Shown: positions 21,773 through 34,984 of the stretch, one piece after another
How the letters are laid out: each line of letters starts with the position of its first letter
Position numbering within the stretch: the first letter of the stretch is position 1
Assembly (NCBI RefSeq): GCF_041381155.1
Contig: NC_091142.1
Span: 6,947,778 to 7,011,777, forward strand
Direction of reading: 5' to 3'
Origin: Argopecten irradians
Taxonomy: Eukaryota; Mollusca; Bivalvia; Pectinida; Pectinidae
DNA: 64,000 nucleotides
Notes under the pieces: generated by a model
The model's database searches: none
Seen by the model: only the letters and a program-made list of their open reading frames with translations
Told to the model about the DNA's origin: nothing
Translations under genes and position numbers: made by a program

Positions 21773-24073
21773 ATTGAATAATTGACTTGTTGTAGGCTAT
21801 TTGTTTACTACAGAACATTTTGATCTATAATCAACGGACTTAACATTAGAATGTCTATATTTTTTCATCACTTGTTTGTGTAAGCGTCATCTGCATTAAA
21901 TCTCTTTGGTAGCTGTCTTAGCAAATTCTGGTAATTTCAAATGCAGTCAATTTTACACATAATGTCTGTGTCGTGTGTTTGAGGCTTGTGTACGTGAACA
22001 GTTGAAAGATAAGATACACCCGCATATTCTTACCATTGTCTTCAATATCAAAACGGTATAAAGGAATAGAGTTAAATTTATTCAAGATTTACCACTATTA
22101 TCAAGAAAACTGAATACTCAATAAAATTTACCTTAGGCCAAAAAATGATATGTCTGCTTAGGGTTACCCGACCGACCCTAATTTTTTACCCCCAACCCTA
22201 AGTTTTTCCCACTTTTCAACGAAAAAAATTAAAAGTCGGGATTTCGATCTCAGACTCCGGTTCCGGCCATTATTTTTTATATGAAAAAAAAATCCTCACG
22301 ACCTACCGACCCGATTTTTTGCCAATGTAACCCTAAACAGACATATCTTATTTTGGGCCTTATAGCCGGTTATTTACGCGGTTCAAAGTTTTTGCGATTT
22401 TAGCTAAAAAAGGGATAATCAAATTTTCGCGAATTTAAATGTTCGCGATTAGGCTTTCAGGGTATAAATGATTTAATCATTTCTCTATAATTAATTGATT
22501 TTTAACTTCATCGGGGTATGAAAGGATTTTTTTTTGTAAACTTTTGTGAGAATCCGCTATGCATATCCCGATGAAGTTAAAAGATAGTCACATCAATGTT
22601 TGAATATTTCCCGGTTCAAATTTTGGCGAATACAGCAATGGAACGCGAAAACGTAAAAATATCTTCCCGACGAAAATAACCAGCTGTACGGTATTCCATT
22701 TCTATGGAATCTTAATACAGGTGAGTAACTACAAATAATGAAAAGAAACAAGATGGAATTCACCTAGCTTTTCTTGTTTTTCTATGTACCTGAAGATGGC
22801 CAAGAGGCCGAAACTTTGTGGAAGGGATATTTATACTATTTAATGTTTATATAATATTCTCCCTCTGAAGAATTAGTATTTGGAAGCTTTCATATAACAC
22901 CCATCGTAACCGACAGAATACTCATGATCACTTAATATATGTATAACGTTCGTTCTCTTTTGTAATAAATGTGCACATGTTCGACAAAAATACTCCATTT
23001 AGGTGTTTGTGTGATAAAGTAACATTATATCGAATTCCTCACATGACCAAGATTGACTCGATTTACAGTTCATATGTTAAAACCCAAAACAGATAAGATA
23101 TATTATTTAACACATTTGATACTAATTTTATCAGCAATCAGGATTTTATTCATACATATACATGTTTTTATAGGAACCAACAACAACACAGAACGTTATC
23201 GGCTTATTATTATTAAGATAATTTCCCATCAAATGCGGCCTATTTTCAAATCATATTTAAGATACATTTGACTCTAAGAAATCCAAGGCTTACTTTCACG
23301 TCCAGCTTTTGTTCGTTTTCAGGCTTTATATCAAAATTGTTATCGCTAGTATGGGATGTAATCATGTCCTGTAAACTAACTTATTTTGGCGGCGAATTCA
23401 TTTTTTTGTGTTTTGTTTTTGTTTTATGACTGACATATTTTTATATGAGTTTAATTATTTTTAAATATATAATCATAGGGTTCTACTGTCCATGTGCTTG
23501 AATTATTTTCATGGCGATTTGAATTTGGCAGAAATAAGGTGGCTTTACTGTCAAACACATTTTATACTGTTTGATTAATTCTAAAACCTGTGATTTATTG
23601 TGTGAATGCAAGGACGTAGATGTTGTGATGATATTGTATTATCATTATTATGTCCCTTGTGTAACTCTCCAGCTGGAGGTAATAAAACCAGTTCGTTTTA
23701 AGTCGTACTCAAGCATGGCGCATTATTTGTTTCAGCTAAAAACAAGATCACTTTAAAAAGTGACAACAACACAGATGTATCACTTATAAACCGTTGGTAT
23801 ATGTATCAAGTCTGAATTCTGAAATGAAATAGAATATATTTTAGCTCTACGCTATAATTATTCAAAATCTCTGACATTAATAACAAATTAGAAAATAACA
23901 TTACTATTGTATGTGCATTTATGCGTTACATAATATTACAAATAGATGAAGTTACGGTGTATTGACCGTGCCAATCGTCTCGCGATCTTGTGTTAATGAT
24001 CATGACACATTTCCTGTAAAACGGACATAGTCACTCAAATATCTTCCTGGTGGGTAAAAAAAATAGGACCATT
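21773..24073. other. Intergenic: inverted-repeat elements, no gene seen
   Basis: It contains the MITE at 22136-22359. A hairpin lies at about 22501-22583, where TTAACTTCATCGGGGTAT and its inverse ATCCCGATGAAGTTAA flank about 45 bp. TTCGCG-rich MITE fragments surround it. Short open frames are not recognised. Confidence 0.5.
22136..22359. mobile_element. MITE with ~30-bp inverted termini
   Basis: The left end GGCCAAAAAATGATATGTCT leads to GCTTAGGGTTAC. The right end is GTAACCCTAAACAGACATAT leading to CTTATTTTGGGCC. These are clear inverted repeats around an AT-rich core holding further inverted GGGTCGGT/ACCGACCC blocks. There is no open frame. Confidence 0.78.
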
Positions 24074-26750
24074 ATGATACAGAACATTGATGAAAAAGAA
24101 CACTCTATCACAACTATAGACCAAGGGCGAAGAGATTTAGCCGAGGTAAGTAAATATTGAATGTCTTACATTAACAATTACTTATCTAAACCGAAACGAG
24201 GTATAATATTTCAAATGTGAATGTAAAACGAGATTGATAATTTTGAAGACACGAAATAGTAATTAGATTATAATTTAATTATCATAAATTAAATGTTACT
24301 TTAACTTTTGAAGCAACGAAACAGTAATTAGATTATAATTTAATTATAATAATTAAATTTTACTTTTAATAACGCGTGTCGTCTTATGTTACCCGCCGTC
24401 GTTCTAATAACCGCGCGTTAGTTATTTCACTAGACAGAAAAACAGCAATATGAATCTTTATTGTTAGCATTGAATACACAGGGAATCAGGCAATTGTTTG
24501 ATTTTGTAAATTATCTTAGGCATCGCTATAACATTATATTTTCGTATGATTTTATTGGGCTGTTTTAGAAACTATTAATTTTTGTTTGGGAGTCGTAGTG
24601 GGCCTTTAAAGAGGCTCAATTTAAATATTTATTTCATGGTGTTCCGCATATAATGACAAAACAAAAACAAAACACAAAAAACCCACATTACTGGCTATTA
24701 AATTATTTAGCTTTTTCTTCTATGTTTTTACTTACAAACTGAATACAATGCCGATTATTGACATTGGTACCTTTGAGTTTATATCTTGTGCCTTATGTAC
24801 TCTTAATTTATTGTTGAATTTGTGTACTTTTATTTATTTTATTTTCTTTATACATGTATTTTTATTTATTTATTTTTTTAATTATTCTACTTATTATTAT
24901 ATTTTTCATTTTATTATCATTTGTTTGGTCAATGGTGGCGGTTTGTGACTTATTTTATGTACAAAATACCAATTTTCTTGTAGATGACTATGGCGTCAGT
25001 TTGTATGAAGCTGTTGAAATCGACATTCATTCTACCCTTCGTGGCTGGAAATTACCTCCGTCGTCCACAAGGATCCCAGTATTATGACTGTAGCATCTCC
25101 TCCCGAGTCCTGTTCCTAGTCCTCGTCAGTCTTGTGACGGTCTTCACGGCCAACAGTGGCATACACCGACACGGGCAGTATCGTCTTGGAACCGTCTTGA
25201 TTCTTCAGGCGATAATCATGACATGTACCATGACCGCTGTACTAAGATTGGTTTGTCTGGTGCATAAGAATGGCCTCGGATCCGTTGTAGCAAAAAGACG
25301 ACAAACGAGTACTCCAAAACTTCAGATCGTATTTATCTGGATTTTCGGTCTAACGTCAGGCTTATATTGCGCTTTGTTCATCAGCAAACAGATCGAGTGT
25401 TTTGTAATTGTACATGCTGGTGGATTTTTCTGGAATGTACTATTTTATTTCAATGTTGTATTGATCCTGGGCATATTTGCAGAAATGATTTTTGTGTCTT
25501 ATTTTTCACAATTTGAATTAAAGCAAACATCGTGTGTAAATTCCGTTATGTTTCTAATGCTTACCGGTAATATTATTGTTATGCTTTATATCTACTTTAT
25601 GAAAAGAACATTTTTGTATGCAATTTATTTCGACCCTGAAGATAATTTGCGATCGTGTATAGAAAACAACAGTACAGTGTCGATCCTCAAGCGGAAGTCA
25701 CATAAACTACTGAGTCCGACATCAGTAGAGTTTAGCCTTCTCACAATCACAATACTACTTGAAATCTGGTCGCCAACGCAGATGGACAATGCTTATAATA
25801 GATCACGTGACAGAGAAGCAGATCGTGATACTTGTAGATCACGTGACATGCATGTGGAAGATGGTGAGAGTGAATCAGATGACAGACAGGAAGGTGATAG
25901 TGATGGCGGATCACGTGACAGACACATGGTTAATGTTTGTGAAGGAACACATGGCAGAGAAATACAGAATAATGATAATTACGGATACTGTGAACGACAA
26001 ATGTCTATTAATTCTAGCCACCGTGATTCTGAGCTCATTCCACTTCTGCACAGCGTAGATGAACTGGAGCAGCCAATCATTTTGTCAAGACAAAGATGGA
26101 AAGTGTCACACATTGCAACATTAGCTGTAACCCTGACTGCGGGTCTCGGACTTATAATCTGCTACACTGCACAAGCTATGGATATTGGAAACTTGAAACA
26201 ACTTAAGTTCGCCACGGAAATTTACGAACTAACTACACTAGTTATTATGACATGTGTACAACTAGTTGGCTTCTTTTGTTTATCACACTATTGTGTCCCC
26301 AAGAAATCTGTCAAACCACTCAGGCCAAGAGATTATGTGTATCTGTTATCGGCATTTGGTCTGATCACTTTCCATTTTTACGAGACTTTAGGAGGTGATG
26401 CGTCTACAGATTCATCGTCTAGTATTTTGCTGTTTAAAAGCATCCTTAGCATACTCCAGGATTATTTACAAGTGGTTTTTCTACTGCAGGCCAACCGATG
26501 TCAAAAATCCCGACCAAGCGTGCCCTTACTAGAATCGATTCTGATCTGCACAATGGTAATGAACCTTGTTTATTGGTTTATCGAGTCATTTCTGATATCA
26601 GAATTTCCAATCACAAGAGATTTAAAACACTCCATTTTCGCCAAACATTTGTTGTACTTTATATACGATGTATTATTACCGGTTGCTGTTTTCTTCAGGT
26701 TCACATCGTTTTTAGAATATTATGCCACCTTTGACGAGTTTCGTTCCTGA
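24074..26750 (+). CDS. Otopetrin-like 12-TM putative proton channel (copy 1, intact)
   Basis: Two exons join in frame: 24074-24145 (starts MIQNIDEKEHS, donor GTAAGT) and 24984-26750 (acceptor TTGTAG), giving 612 residues. Counting from exon 2, hydrophobic segments lie near 41-60, 67-93, 113-134, 147-175, 187-206, 246-263, 373-398, 413-435, 450-469, 481-503, 514-538 and 555-578. That is twelve segments in two halves of six, split by a polar acidic linker (about 266-370). This layout, plus LEIWSPTQ at the end of the sixth segment, LQDYLQVVFLLQANR, NLVYWFIESF and a final LPVAVFFRFTSFLEYY, fits the otopetrin family, whose last helix typically reads like PLxIFYRFHS. Otopetrins are plasma-membrane proton channels used in acid sensing and biomineralisation. 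The assignment rests on topology and motif resemblance, without a search. The sequence is divergent, so function is inference. Confidence 0.78.
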
Positions 26751-29020
26751 TGTGAATTTTCATATATCTTTTTTGGCCACTTTCATTTTCCAGACACTTT
26801 ATTTTGAGAGCTTACGTTTCTTTAAAATGTTGTATTTTTCATGTTATCGCGAAGACAATATTCTCACGATTTCGTTGCAAGTGATAATCAAAAAACAAGA
26901 CTTCCAAAATAGCGATTTCATTATGGTTTTAAGTAGAAATTTTATAATGATAGATCAGCAAATATAGACAGCTTAAATAAGTACATGTACAACGGTTATA
27001 CAGTAGAAGAATCAACAAATACACACTTGTTTTTTTTTCGTTTTTTTTCCTTTTACTTTTTTATTCATGTTGTTTGTTTTTGTGTTTTGTTTGTTTGTTT
27101 GTTTGATATGACTATGATCAGAACCAGTGTACGCTGCAGTAGATGCATACAAAACATTATATATATATGTCATTGTTTTGATAGGTGATGTTTTTATATG
27201 CGATCTTTTTTATTTGCTATTTTGTTTTGAAATTTGTGGAATCCGTTTATCAATATGAAATATGGAAATATTTTTGTATAACTGTATTTTCATTTACGTC
27301 ACTGAAGTTAAAAAAAGAGTACGCGTATTTTGCTTCGGACTTCAAAATATGTCAAATTATATAAATAAAATTTCCTGTTTATTTCCTGTTTTATCATGGT
27401 CTGAGTACTAGAGACGCTTGAGTGTGTTTAGGATTTTCCAGTCGACATTTGACCTAATAAGGGGTTAAATTAGGTTTAAATATACATATTTTCCGGGACA
27501 AATTGCAATAGTAATACGTAACGTTGAAACATCTATTTATGTCTTAAAGGTCATAGTAACCGTTTATGTTTCCTCGTGAATAAATTTCCTCCTGAAACAC
27601 TTAGATTGTTATCTTTTTGAAGTTTTATTCTACTCTTTAGTGTCTGTTTCATAGTGATGTTTGTAGTTCAATTAAGATATTCATAAAGAACTAAAAACAA
27701 TACACACTTTTTTACAATTAAATAGTGTTTCGGTTGGTTCCTTCACATGAAATGCACGCATTTCTCATCGTCACGAAGTTCAGATACATGTAAATGTAGA
27801 ATATGTATCTACTTTTAATAAAATAACTCGTTTTTTTGTTTCTTTTTAACGGTTGTTTTGTATTTTTTGTATTCACTTATATTCAATCGAAATTACTAAT
27901 ATGACTGAAGTCAATGCCTTAAAGAGACGGCAGAACCAATTGATTTCCCATGGACGGCAATGTTAACGTGTGTCAATGGCCAGGTTGAATGAAGTTTTTG
28001 AAGTCTGGTCACCCATCACTAATTTTGAAGAAGGTCATCTCACATACATGTACCTGTGGATAATTCTTTTGTCGAACGTACCATCTTGCTAAATTTTAGG
28101 TGAGGGTCGCCATATTGCGTTGAAATTCGAACCAAAAAATGGCCAAAATTTTCATACAATTCCTATCTTAATTACATCCCCCTGTCCTTAACAGACTTGA
28201 ATGAGTTTGAAAATGTCTTTACATATTTTACATCTACCTGTATTGCCCAACCACTACATTAAACATTTGAAACTGATGTAGGCTCTTAAACATTCACCTC
28301 TCTATGGAGTCTTGTGCCCATAAGGGGATTTCAAAAAATCTTTAAATGGTTTGATTCTGCGGTCCTTAAAAGGGCGCAGCCAGATCATGATGTAAGTCTC
28401 AAGTTCAACAAATCACTTTGTTATAAGCATAGTTCGTTAAACACACATTCTATACATCTTATAGGAACCATGACGGGGAAGGAAAAATACGATGTTATAA
28501 CAATGAATTTGTTGCAAGTATGTTGGTCATAAAAATTTTTTTTTTTTTTCTGTAATTATTATTGGATTGTTAAGCATAAAAAAATAATTTGACAACAAAT
28601 CAAAATATTGCACTAAACATCATATCCCTCGACGGCATTTCTATGTATATAACGTCTGCGGTTAACATATGACCTTTGACATATGACGTACGTTATCACA
28701 TCAAGGTAGTTAGATGATCATTAACTCTAGATAATGATGTCTGTATAAAACTAACAAAGTTACACAATAAGTCTACTTCGATATATCCACAAATCATCTT
28801 AGGTGAGCTCTGAGACTTGTAGAACTATCTATCTTTTTAATTATGTGATTTGGACATTATTTGAAAAGAGATGGAAATTTCGCGATATGAACAAATGTAT
28901 ACATACGCATAATTACCAAATAAATTATGTAAAAACCGATTAAACTCAAACAATATCCAACGAAATCGCGAAAATCACTTTTTATATGATATCACATTAT
29001 ACATAAACACTAATATTTTG
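26751..29020. other. Intergenic, AT-rich, no gene seen
   Basis: It holds the 3' region of copy 1, with an AATAAA at about 27363. Poly-T and TTTG runs lie near 27010-27110. Dispersed repeat-like stretches occur near 27920-28510 but I cannot name them. Confidence 0.45.
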
Positions 29021-29027
29021 TGAAACA

Positions 29028-29345
29028 GGCCAGCCGGGCTCAAACCCGCGAACCCGGACTTACTGGTCCGCCGCTCTACCGACTGAGCTACAGGGAAAAA
29101 ACCCTCTAGCGCGAAGCTAGAAGGCGACCGTATCACTACGTACAATTAAAACCTGCTACACTATTTCCTCTTTCAAACGTGTTAGCCCCCGAACACAGAC
29201 TAACCCATGTTCTGTCTCCAAGGAAGCCTCTCAGTCCCGTATAGCATTCGCCTGGAGTGGTCTATGGCATCAAATAAAGCCTGGTTCAAACCCACGACCC
29301 CGGACTCACTGGTCCGTTGTTCTACCGACTGATCTAGAAGCTAGC
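29028..29345 (-). mobile_element. Two tandem tRNA-derived SINE-like heads
   Basis: Read on the minus strand, 29095-29028 gives TAGCTCAGTCGGTAGAGC (an A-box match with a D-arm), a CGGAC...GTCCG anticodon-type stem, and CGGGTTTGAGCCCGG (a B-box-like T-arm). A second copy at 29345-29276 has GATCAGTCGGTAGAAC and GTGGGTTTGAACC. The flanking CGAAGCTAGAAG and CGACCGTATCACTA blocks are repeated with each head, so a ~250-bp unit is duplicated. Arms are imperfect and the anticodon loop is short, so this is not called a functional tRNA. Confidence 0.65.
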
Positions 29346-29957
29346 ACGAAGCTAGAAGACGACCGTATCACTATATACACTCATAGCCTGCTATATGTGT
29401 AAAATCTACTTCATACTTAAATGAATTAATAGACCATAACTTGAACAGATATAACTATAAACATGTAAGAATTGTTCGTTTCCTTGTTGATACATGTTAC
29501 GTACGTTACGATTATGAAAGATTGGCCCAGGTCGGTAACAGTCTGGTCATTGGTGTTTTTAAATTAAATGACAAAGCGTATCGCCCTGTTTATCTGTTTA
29601 TCAAAATCGTCCTCCAAGAAAATGACAATAATATCGTATATTACATTATAATTCTAATTTCATTATTTCTCCTATGATAATTAAAGATCGCCCCAGGTCG
29701 GCGACAGTCTAATCCTTGAGTAATCCTATAAGAGATGACCAAACGTAACGCTCTGTTTATCAGAAAATCCTTCAGGATAATTCAGTGGAAAATGATAATT
29801 ATGTCATCTGCACATTAAAATTGCTATTTCATAAGTGGGTTACTTTACCAGACATGCACTGACAACACCAACTTACAATAATCTTTTGATAAATATGATA
29901 CATTTCCGGTGCGAAATCCTGTGAATATCTTCCTGGTAGTTTCGGAGGAATAGTATT

Positions 29958-30015
29958 ATGACTTCGAACACCGAGAAAACAGAACATAATACCTCACGCC
30001 TAGGTACATACCAAG
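29958..30015 (+). CDS. Candidate first exon of the second otopetrin-like gene
   Basis: ATG at 29958 opens MTSNTEKTEHNTSRLGTYQ, followed by a GTAAGG donor at 30016. The upstream sequence matches that before exon 1 of the intact gene (AATATCTTCCTGGT, then an A-rich stretch and ATTATGA), so it is the homologous exon. The exon is 58 nt long and ends in phase 1. Exon 2 of this copy (36753 on) needs phase 0, so direct splicing gives a stop soon after. Either the exon is decayed, other small exons intervene (the gap is 6.7 kb), or translation starts at the ATG in exon 2 (36759). Confidence 0.5.
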
Positions 30016-30969
30016 GTAAGGACTTGTCAGTCACTTTTATTGTTCTTATTTGTTGGTTGTTTACATAAAAATACTATATTTAAAACTAGAAATATATTTA
30101 TACTAACATTGTAATTTAACATCAACATGTATTTTTAAGTTTGTGTTTACCGATTTTAGTCCAAGAGTTGATAGGAAAATGCGTGTGTTATAGTCGTTGG
30201 TCATTTTCAGTTGGTATCCTGTATCTAAACTGTGTTTTTTTTCTAAATTGTTCTTATGCTCTAGAGACATTGTTAACTCGAACTTCAATGACTCGAACAC
30301 CCTTTTAGATGTTTGGGTGACCAGATTCCTAACAAACAAAATATTCAAATAAAATAAAATTGATTCATTAATTGATTCAAAATTTTACCACAATCCCCCT
30401 ATCTTAAACGATATTAGATTGAGCTAGTTTTATTGACATATATGTTATTTATATGTTTATGAATCATTTTTAATAGTCGTTGAGGCGCTAGGTATTGGTA
30501 AGTCAGACTCCAAGTTTTCAAAGCAAAAAGCACAAAAAGTCAATTCTCCATTTAACTATTCAATAGGATGAATAACCCAGTCACATGAAATGTATTTTCA
30601 CGGCGATAGAGGCACAGGCTAAAATATCAAAACTTAAATGAATATTTTTGCCTCAGGTCTGTATTGGGAAATCGTAATCATATTAGTCGTACCAGAGTCG
30701 TAAATGACAATCTATAGTTCTCTATTTTTATTTTCAAAGAGTGTATCCATTGACATTGTCTGCTTTATCAGGTTACTAGTTGTTTCCCCTAGCAGGAAGT
30801 GGGTTTTTTTCAAAAAATATTTGATTCATTTTTGGTCATGAAAACAATAAAGGAAGTGTCTTTGTTGAGTTCTTTCGACGATATTTATCTATTCACCCTA
30901 GTAGTTGTCGACATCGTCTATTGTTCGTAGAGATGACGTGCTACTTCCTCTATAGGTTAGGGTTTTTTA

Positions 30970-31130
30970 GTTTAATGTCCTATTAACAGCAATGGCCATG
31001 TAAGGACGTGCCAGGTTTGTTGTTGGAGGAAAGCCAGAGTACCCGGAGAAAAACGACCGAGCAGCGGTCAGTACCTGGCAACTGCCCCACATGGGATTCG
31101 AACTCGTGACCCAAAGGTTGATGGCTTATG
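30970..31130 (-). mobile_element. tRNA-related SINE, GTCCTATTAACAGC family
   Basis: Read on the minus strand it starts with tRNA-like GGTCACGAGTTCGAATCCCA (B-box GTTCGAATCC) and CAGTTGCCAGGTACTGACCG. It ends in the block whose plus-strand form is TTTAATGTCCTATTAACAGC. I recognise the phrase as a common mollusc SINE-type repeat. There is no coding capacity. Confidence 0.7.
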
Positions 31131-31388
31131 GTGATATATCCTCTATAGTCCGAGGGAGATATAGTGATGGATCACAGTTTTGTTGCAAAGTTTGTTTTTC
31201 GTAAAAGAGTTTAGCTTTTTCTGCTTAGTATAGGAGATAATTGATGAAATTCATCGAAAGAGATGCTGCTAAACTTTGCTTTTAAAGAATTTTGACCGCA
31301 TTAACCTGATTAATTAACGAGTAACGATAAAAAGTTATAGTTGTGTTACTATAAATAGACGCTACACTACACCGGTACTGGTTTTATA

Positions 31389-31497
31389 AGTTTAATGTCC
31401 TATTAACACCCAGGGTCATGTAAGGGCGTGTAAGGTTTGTTGGTGGAGGAAAGCCGGAGTACTCGGAAAAAACAACCGACCAGCATCAGTACCTGAT
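31389..31497 (-). mobile_element. Second, head-truncated copy of the same SINE
   Basis: TTTAATGTCCTATTAACACC through GGAGGAAAGCCGGAGTACTC matches the copy at 30970-31130. The tRNA-like B-box part is missing. Confidence 0.7.
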
Positions 31498-33287
31498 ACG
31501 CTACATTATACATTCAGCGTATAATCTATCTAGGAAAGTCTTTCACCTAAATTTTATCTTTCGTTAACGATTCCAGCTTTCGTTTGATATATACAATCAA
31601 CAAAATTTTGATATTAGTCCGGTACCTTAGGGCGTAAAAAAGGCTTCCGTGTGCATTTCGTGAAGAAATATCAAGGCATATGCCATTTTGTTAAGAACAA
31701 CCGTGGGCATCAGAAAAACAATGCCTTGTTCCATGGAGTCGCGACCAGTGGTCAATATGACGTCATTAAGATGGCCGATGACCCCAATATCCGTATCACA
31801 GAAGACCAAAAATAAAACGTTTTTTCTGGTAACCTTTATCATAAACATAACTTATACTTGTTTTATATAGTCAATAAATGTATGAGTGTTACTCGTATGC
31901 ATACAGTTTTAAGATATATCCCGACATTTATTGCATTTTTAGAATAATAACGCCCGACTCCTTGCTAAAATTGAGGTGAAGGTAATATATTTCCACTATA
32001 TTCATAAGATAAAGCACTTTTTGATGTTTTTAATTTATTATACAGACCATTGATATCACCCAAATATATCAAAATCATAAAAATATATGTTGGACATAAA
32101 ACCGATTTTTAAAATATTTTTTGTTTGAAGTAGATATTATCGAGCTTTATTGTTTCCGGATCCGGCGGCCATTTCCTTTAAGTCATTTTCGTGCCGTCCT
32201 AGACTTCCGGTCAAGTTGTTAGCGGTCTACATTTGGACAAATATGAAAGTTTTATGTGGTTTTGATAGTTCTATTAGTATATATCTTGTTCTACTGTTAC
32301 AACAATGTATATAAGCAAGAAACAATCATGAGTAGAATAAGAAATTCCATTTCTGACAAGGCGTTCAGAATACAGGAATCTAACTAAGAGGCTCGTCACA
32401 AGCCTGTTACCTACTGGAAAATCACGTTTGATGCTCTCTCAATAATAGCATTTACATTTGAAAAACGTTTTTTTTATATGTCTGCTGAACGTATGGTTTT
32501 GACGCTAACTATAACTGTTATATTTTTTTTACAAATCGCAATATCAAGCATATAGCATAGCTAAGGAAACTATGTGCATGATATTTATGAGCAGCATCAA
32601 TTTTTTTTCTTTTCTTACAGAAGCCGACAAACTTTTATTAACATCAAGATTACACGTACCATCTTCCTTTTACCTATTCCAATTTAGTTTGATTGCCAAT
32701 GAAAATGCTATTCCAAATTCAAAAACGTTAGTTAAAAGTTTGCTGTCGTTGGTTTTTCCACCAAGAGACATTATCTTTAGTAATCTTTGCCATGGGCCGC
32801 CGCATGTGGCAATAAGACGTTTCCGAAAAACGAAAATAATAATTCTATATTATTATCGTAAGCAAAACTAAAATAACAGAAAAAGTTAGCGATAACGTTA
32901 TCTTATAGAATCGCCATCCTCAGACAAATATGTCCAGCTGCTGTCTTTATAAAACTGATTTTGATTTAAGGAAGACATTAAGTAATGTTTTACAACATCA
33001 TGTTATATTTCCTTTGTTCACGATTCATACACTGGTATATTCCTACATGCACACACCCTACCCCTATTCCTGTTTCCTACATATGCACTACCGAAACGTT
33101 GCCTTAGATATAATGTGTACATATTAGGCAAGGCCATGTTTCATTAGCTTGTAAAATGTTCCTATTATTTATCGTATTCTGTAAGCTATGTATAATACGT
33201 ACGCTTATATGTCGTTGGGCAAAATAAACGGTTGTGTAAACAATAGACATCACACATGTTCATCATCGTTTATACTATAGGTAGAAA

Positions 33288-33353
33288 ATGCACTCCGGTA
33301 AGCCCAGGAACCTTCAAAACACATGTAGTTCTATCAGCATGAAATATTCACAG
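33288..33353 (+). other. Possible alternative first exon for the second otopetrin-like gene
   Basis: An ATG at 33288 opens 22 codons (MHSGKPRNLQNTCSSISMKYSQ) that end in phase 0 at a GTAATG donor. That is the phase exon 2 at 36753 requires. No homology to the intact copy is seen, so this could be chance. Confidence 0.2.
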
Positions 33354-33915
33354 GTAATGACATATATGAATTTAACATATAACGTACAATATAACAAGAT
33401 ATACAATGATATTGTGTTTAAAATCTTCTGCTGGACTTTATAAATGACTGCACAAGTTAATGCATGACAATATACATGTACCAAGCCAAGTTTTCATTTC
33501 CATAAAGTAATAAATTTAAATTAACTTTTATATTGAGGTCATTTAAAAAATGGAGCATATTTGTTCGCAGTAGCATAACTGACATACAAAAAAGAAATGG
33601 TTAGCATTCAAATAGAGCCTGGTGCCAAATATACACGGAAAGGGTCATCTTTGAGAAAACTACACTGATGTCTTAATCTAATATGTAAAGTATTAGGTTT
33701 TCTTTCCCCATAATTAAAGTAATTCTTAAAGTAGTAGGAAAGAAGGATATCGTTGGTGTGGTAATGAAGTTTTCATTGTTTCTTAAAATGTAAGGATTAT
33801 TATATAGCCTACTGAAATACAGGTAATAAGTTTGATAGATAATTTTGAGTCATATTACTGTTTATCTTGTATAGTGATTGAAGGTTTACTTTTACCTCTT
33901 TTTTCTGAAATGTAT

Positions 33916-34212
33916 GGTGGCTGAGTTCGGCCATGTCGCACTTTTGTATTGGCGACCCCGCCAAGCGAAGAGCGTCAACGCACCAAGCGGAGAGCGACAT
34001 TGCATCATGTAACAGTGCAACAATGCGCAAAGCAAAGAGCGACAATATGCCAGAGCGACAGAAAATGATGTCGCATTGACGGGATGATTTTGTCGCGTGG
34101 CGGGATAATTTTATCGCATGGCGCACTATCGCTCTGCGCATTGTCGTATTTCGATTAAGATCGCTTGGCGGGTCGGCAATGCGACAGTGCGATATGGCCG
34201 AAATCAGTCACC
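33916..34212. mobile_element. ~297-bp palindromic MITE, GC-richer than surroundings
   Basis: The left end GGTGGCTGAGTTCGGCCATG and the reverse complement of the right end (GGTGACTGATTTCGGCCATA) match closely and continue into TCGCAC and CCGCCAAGCGA blocks. The interior repeats a GAGCGACA/AAGCGAAGAGCG theme on both strands. There is no meaningful open frame. Confidence 0.8.
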
Positions 34213-34984
34213 TTATTCTGTTTCAAAATATAAAGATTCATGTAAGGATTAATTTGAATAGATTTTGTTTATGTTATGGGGATATAACAGAAAAATCTTA
34301 GTTTACTCTGAATTAAACCGCGAAGTTAATCCATATAATTCAATGTACTAATGATAACCTCTTCAGAATTCTAAACTAATTTTGGGACTATTTTGTCAAT
34401 GAAATCATTACGCCACTGTCTCAGCTAATCAGAAGCAACGTTACAAATGACGACACCATCTTTTTCCTTTATGGGCTGATTAAGCAAATTTTTAGCCAAT
34501 GAAGATGCTCTTTACAAGCAAATTGAATTATTTCTTGTATAACATGGTAAGCCAGTTATGATTCTAACTTTTCTGAATCAGCTTGAGAGCATCCGTCCAA
34601 AACTTCACAGTTTGAAATCAAATATAACCATAGCTCTGCTGCCTAGTACTCTTTTTTGTGCCAAATGTGTACAGTTCTCTCCCCTATGGTACACCATTTA
34701 ATCCCATCGATGCAGTGCATATTTTTTTTTCTATTCTTAATAATGAAGTTTTCGATTTCAAAGCCAAATTTATTTTATTGAGTCATGTAATAAACCATTC
34801 GTTTCATATTATTATGACTAGGTACTTTTGATGACAGTCAAAGCATGGACCTCGGTAGTAGGAACGTCTATGAAACTGTTGCGCTTGACCTCCTGCTTCG
34901 AGCAACAATTCCCTTTGTTTCCGTTTGTATATCAGGCAAATATCTTACTGTTCCCTTATTACAGGTAAATAAGATAATTGCAAA

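Larger units (their letters stand above)
30016..33287. other. Putative intron of the second otopetrin-like gene; SINEs, no recognised exon
   Basis: Contains two SINE copies (see separate entries). Overlapping open frames on both strands at 31627-31870 and one at 32572-32871 match nothing I know and lack convincing splice sites. Confidence 0.45.

Noticed and set aside
29028-29095. Functional tRNA gene
   Set aside because: Anticodon loop is 6 nt, acceptor arms do not pair well, and a degenerate tandem copy lies next to it; a SINE head is more likely.
31627-31870. Overlapping 60-73-codon frames on opposite strands
   Set aside because: Not recognised, no splice sites that extend them, and both strands open. 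They could be an exon of an unknown gene, but nothing supports that.
33809-34141. 110-codon minus-strand frame
   Set aside because: It overlaps the palindromic MITE at 33916-34212 and consists of repeated AIVRHAIK-like sequence from its internal repeats.
34845-34964. Frame MDLGSRNVYETVALDLLLRA ending at a GTAAAT donor, with ATGAAACTGTTG resembling the start of otopetrin-like exon 2
   Set aside because: The similarity is about 12 bases and does not continue, so a third otopetrin remnant is not supported.
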